DNA of 64,000 nucleotides from Cavia porcellus. Its lineage: Eukaryota > Chordata > Mammalia > Rodentia > Caviidae. The notes beneath the pieces were generated by a model. The model ran no database searches. It saw nothing but the letters and a program-made list of their open reading frames with translations, and was not told the origin of the DNA. Numbering within the stretch: position 1 is the stretch's first letter; each line of letters opens with the position of its first letter. The position numbers and the translations under genes are program-made. Of the stretch, positions 60,418 to 64,000 are shown piece after piece. The stretch is taken from the NCBI RefSeq assembly GCF_034190915.1, contig NW_026947484.1, positions 188,784,982-188,848,981 of the forward strand, read 5' to 3'.

Positions 60418-61509
60418 CTAAAAAAGAAAGAAAAAGAGAAGGAAAGAATCAGGGCCAACTCCTTAGCTGAGATATTGAGAATCCAGAGAAGGTTTGGCCC
60501 CTGAAGCATAGTCTCCCTCGTCCCCAGCTTCCCTCCCTTGCCTGGTGTTCAAGAGCTCCCAAAGCCTGACTTCCCTTCAGGACCATCCCTGAGGGCAGGT
60601 GCAGTGGATGTCATCACAGGTCCGCTCGTATCCCCAGAGTAGCCATCATTCCAGAACAAATTGAACAGCATCTCATTAAAAGCATCTGTACCTCTCCACC
60701 TCCCCATGAAACAAGCAGGCCCACTTGCTGAGAATCAAAGCTTCCAGGGTTGCCCTGAACTGGTGACAAAGGAAAGATGGGGAAACTATCCCAGTATCCA
60801 TTCCCTACAAGTAAGACATCGCTAAAGACTTTTCTCTTCGTCCAGAGATTACCCTGTGGCACCAAGCCTCTGCTGCCCACACACAAACCCGCCTGTTTAT
60901 ACACCCTGAACGGGACCCTTCTCTGTCCCTGTTTCACTTCATCACACCCCTAGAAGTCAGGATGACCTTGGGACACCTCCAAACAATGGTACCCATTCTT
61001 AACTCTTATGCTAGGCAGGAGCTATTCCAAGAGACCCACGCACATGCGAGGTAAGGCAGCTGTGGTGTTAGCATCCTGCGTGACACAGTCTCAGACCCAA
61101 GGCCATTTTGGTCCCAGGCTCAGGGCTGCTGCTTCAGGCCACCGCTGCTGTCCACAGAGCCATGAGAAGACGAGGATGGATGCTAGCACACTGGCTCCTG
61201 CCCCCACTCTTAGAGAAGAAAGAATCCATGCTACTGCTGAAGCCGAAACTCAGCTCAGAGCCGGCAGCAGGGAAGGAAGTCCAGTGAAGCTGCTGTCAGG
61301 GCCTGCTTTATGCTGTTTTCTCAGGAACTGGGCATTGCTGCCCCCCCACCTGCCTCCATCAGGTCTGTTTATGAGAATGTGGAGAGTGATCACGGCTGCC
61401 GTGAAGGTGAAACATAAAGCACTCAGGTTCTTTTCTGTGTTTTTTCATATTATTAAAAATAAAAGGCAGAATGAAACCAAAAATGAATAGAAGAAAACAA
61501 TAAAGATCA
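60418..61509. other. Unassigned intronic sequence
   Basis: No feature that I can support. The 160-codon frame at 61008-61490 has no domain. Confidence 0.45.
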
Positions 61510-61523
61510 GAAAACACAATCCC

Positions 61524-61611
61524 TGGCCAGGGATTTAGCTCAGTGGCTCAAGTGCTTGCCTGGTAAGCACAAGGTTGTGAGTTTGATCCCTGGTACAAAA
61601 AAAAAGAAGGA

Positions 61612-61663
<52 letters not shown>

Positions 61664-61667
61664 AAAA
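61524..61667 (+). mobile_element. ID SINE with (GAAA)n-expanded tail
   Basis: ID body from tggccagggatttagctcag to gagtttgatccctggtac, then A9, then about 14 GAAA units (61609-61665). Flanked by gaaaacacaat at 61510-61520 and 61668-61678, so the microsatellite lies inside the insertion and arose from the SINE tail. Confidence 0.92.
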
Positions 61668-61681
61668 GAAAACACAATTCC

Positions 61682-62189
61682 TTATCAAACTGTCAACATC
61701 ACTATTCATATAGAAGTACCCAGATTTTGGAGTTTTGTGTGTTGGCAGCTGATTTGAAGAGATGGGGCCTTGCATTGCTCTGTTGAGGGAATCTTTCCCT
61801 TGTGACCTAGTGAAATGAAGGCGCCTCCTTCCCATTTGCAGGATTAACTATCATTTGGTCTTTGGGGTAACAGACATAGTGTTATTCAGTGCATCTTACC
61901 TGAGCGTCTGCTGGATCATTGCCCAGTCCTCTGGGGGAAGCCAAATTGAGTAAGATAGAGTCCTTCCTCCCCAGGGGCTTCATAATCTCTGGCCAAATGC
62001 CACTGCCTATAAAAATAGGCAGATAATTTCCCAGAACTTACTAGAAAACTTTTGGATCTAGTTCAGTCATAGTTTGAGATTCAATATTATTTTCCTTCTA
62101 TCACACATTGTAGCTCCCTCTGCCAGGCCATGAGCCTGCAAAGGCCATTTGCTGGACTGCCATTCAGCCAAATATATAGGAATTAAGGG
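61682..62189. other. Unassigned intronic sequence
   Basis: No feature that I can support. Confidence 0.45.
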
Positions 62190-62401
62190 GGAAAAGACAG
62201 GTGAAATAGTACACAGCTACTTGGGAGGCTGGGGCCGGAGGGTCACACGTTCGAGGTCAGCCTAGATGACTTAGAGAGACCTTGTTTCAAAATAGAATTT
62301 TAGGAAGGATTAGGAATGTAGCTCAGTAGCAGAGTGGTGGCCCAGCATGTGCAGGGCATGGGTTCAGTCCTCAGTATTGCTAAAAACAAAATAAAACAAA
62401 A
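62190..62401 (+). mobile_element. B1-ID dimeric SINE
   Basis: Left half B1-like (cacagctacttgggaggctg, cacgttcgaggtcagcctag, gaccttgtttcaaaa). Right half ID-like (gattaggaatgtagctcagt, catgggttcagtcctcag), with an A-rich tail. Confidence 0.85.
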
Positions 62402-63159
62402 ACACTGGTGACTGGCTCTGCCGAACATCGGGATCCTGCAGCAGGGCTGCGGGCTAGCAAGAATGGAGGGATACATGTGAAGAGACTGGGAGTGAAGGAC
62501 ACATGTCTCCAGCCTGGGAAACACCCAGATCTCATAATCCAGGGCCTCCCTTTCAGGGAGCCCAAGGAAGGTGGCCCGGAAGACTGAGTTATTTACAGAG
62601 ATTATGCTTCACTGAGCCATAGACTCCATATTAAAGAGAATCCTTGCTTTCCTTTATAGAGTTACCTCTATTTGGATGCCTGCAGCAGTGGGGAACTTAC
62701 CCCATTTTGTGCAGAACGTATATAGGCTTTGAAGCACATATGCATGAGCGTCGCTCTCCAGGCAACATAACGTCACCTCGCCAAGGCTTCATTTCAGAGT
62801 TTATTTTAAAATAATAAAATAAAAGGCCATTATGGTCCTCTCCTTGCAAGTGACTGTGAGGAAGCAGTAGCATGATGCTGTGGGTTCCTGTCTCTGTGAG
62901 TGGCACCAAAAAGCGCCATGGCATCTGTTGGCTTCCTTTCTTCCCCTGGGATCTCCTGATGATGGTCCCAGATTTACCTCCACTCAGAAGCTCTTGACCA
63001 AAGTGAGATCCTGCTTCACCCTCCTCGTGGCAGGGAATTTTGTTATCATTGGTCTATGAACCTCCTTGCCAGTGTTTTACCCTCTTTTCCCCCTCATTTA
63101 CTCCTGTAGCCCACTCCCGCATCTACAATGGTAGACAAACATCCGAAGTGATTAATGTA
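62402..63159. other. Unassigned intronic sequence
   Basis: No feature that I can support. Confidence 0.45.
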
Positions 63160-64000
63160 CCTATGATGCTTGTATCTGCAAAACACGTGTTGCTAGTCTG
63201 GGTGTGTATGTTTTGAATTTATATCAGTGCAACTAGATTGTAAATATTTTCTGTGTTGTTGTGGCTGCTATTGTTTCCCTCTCATTGCTTTGTTTTTAAA
63301 TTCTCCTTCAGTTGCTGGGTATATATGTTGGCTGCGACTTCCCCTGCTCCCTCCATGGGACACATTCATGTATCCATCCCTTAGCAACAGATCCTAGGTT
63401 CCCTTCAACCTCCAGCCATGAATAGTGCCTTTGTGCACGTCCCCTTACAGACCCATCTGAGAATGTCCCTAGGACATTAGAAGGTGCACACACTCAGTAC
63501 ACCTAAAATCTTCCAGATTGTTCTGTGGAATGGCCAGGCCATATCTTCTGCCTCTGGCAGGATTCTTGTTCCTCCCTCCCACCCACGTGTGGTATTTTCC
63601 CTACCTCTCGGTTTTTACCAGCCTAAAACAATAAGGCAATTCCATGCTGTGGTTTTAAGCATCATTTCTCTGATTACTAATGAGTTTGAGCATCTCTTCC
63701 TGAGCTTATGAGCCGCTTAGTAATTGTCAGTGCCACCTGATCCTTTGACCATTTTTGTATTTTGAGGTTCGTGTCTTTTTTGTTGTTGTCGGTGATTTTC
63801 AGAAGTTCTTTATAAAATTGAAATATCAATCCCTCGTTGGTTTTTAGCTTTGGAAATAGCTTCTTCTGTTCTGGCACTTGTCTTTATACTCCAAATGTTT
63901 GTCGAACAGACACATTTTTAATTTTGATGTAGATAAATCTGCCCCACCGCCTTTGGTCCTGGGGTTTGTGATTTTTGGAGTTTCTTTTTATTTTTTTATT
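63160..64000 (-). mobile_element. Old L1 fragment, antisense, cut by window end
   Basis: Complement of L1 3' UTR and ORF2 end. The 63677-63877 minus frame keeps ORF2-type residues such as NEGLIFQFYKELLK and KWSKDQVALT. The + strand order (gccatgaatagtgcctttgt, actaatgagtttgagcatct, cttttt) matches other antisense L1s here. Confidence 0.7.

Larger units (their letters stand above)
56771..64000 (+). other. GABBR2: GABBR2 downstream intron, 5' part
   Basis: Begins with the GTAGGC donor and continues past the window end. It holds MIR fragments, three ID-type SINE copies or dimers, and an antisense L1 from about 63160. No exon is visible. Confidence 0.85.

Noticed and set aside
61008..61490. 160-codon + strand frame
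   Set aside because: No domain, ends in A-rich sequence next to an ID element; no coding evidence.

Overview
The window is a stretch of a mammalian, almost certainly rodent, nuclear genome. The rodent call rests on its SINEs: tRNA-derived ID elements, 7SL-derived B1 elements with the rodent-type internal duplication, and fused B1+ID dimers. The dimers and the ID variant suggest a non-murine rodent (squirrel-, dormouse- or beaver-like), but the species cannot be fixed from here.

The only gene I can support is GABBR2, the GABA-B receptor subunit 2, on the + strand. Two coding exons are present: 22005-22241 (79 codons) and 56710-56770 (61 bp). They encode consecutive parts of the extracellular Venus-flytrap domain and are separated by an intact 34.5 kb intron. 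The rest is the 3' part of the upstream intron (1-22004), that full intron, and the 5' part of the downstream intron (56771-64000). No other protein or RNA gene was recognised.

Region by region: 1-1165 has an LTR fragment and an MLT1-like LTR with an ID insertion. From 3040 to about 17100 lies a nested L1 complex, all antisense to GABBR2. A short 5'-truncated L1 (3040-3488 plus 9346-9500) is split by a full-length 5.86 kb L1 (3489-9345). Old L1M fragments (9540-11595 and 15639-17100) are split by a 4.04 kb element (11596-15638). That element has an L1-type 5' region with tandem monomers and an ORF1 but no ORF2, and it is bounded by an 18-bp target-site duplication. This fits a HAL1 ('half-LINE') element and is the most interesting object in the window. 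Two MaLR LTRs in opposite orientation (19300-19659, 20458-20811) and a composite microsatellite precede the first exon.

The large intron holds MIR, MER5A, B1, B1-ID, MLT1 and old L1 remnants. It also has a local duplication of a B1 with its flank (32646-32835 / 33585-33779), a fold-back mariner-like element (33804-34341), a hAT-type MITE split by an ID (38345-38708), and a sense-strand L1 5' end (about 40837). The last intron holds MIRs, ID copies (one with a GAAA-expanded tail), a B1-ID dimer and the start of another antisense L1.

The two exons splice in frame: exon one ends on a codon boundary and exon two ends in phase 1. All repeat families were identified by eye; subfamily names and edges are approximate unless a target-site duplication is stated.
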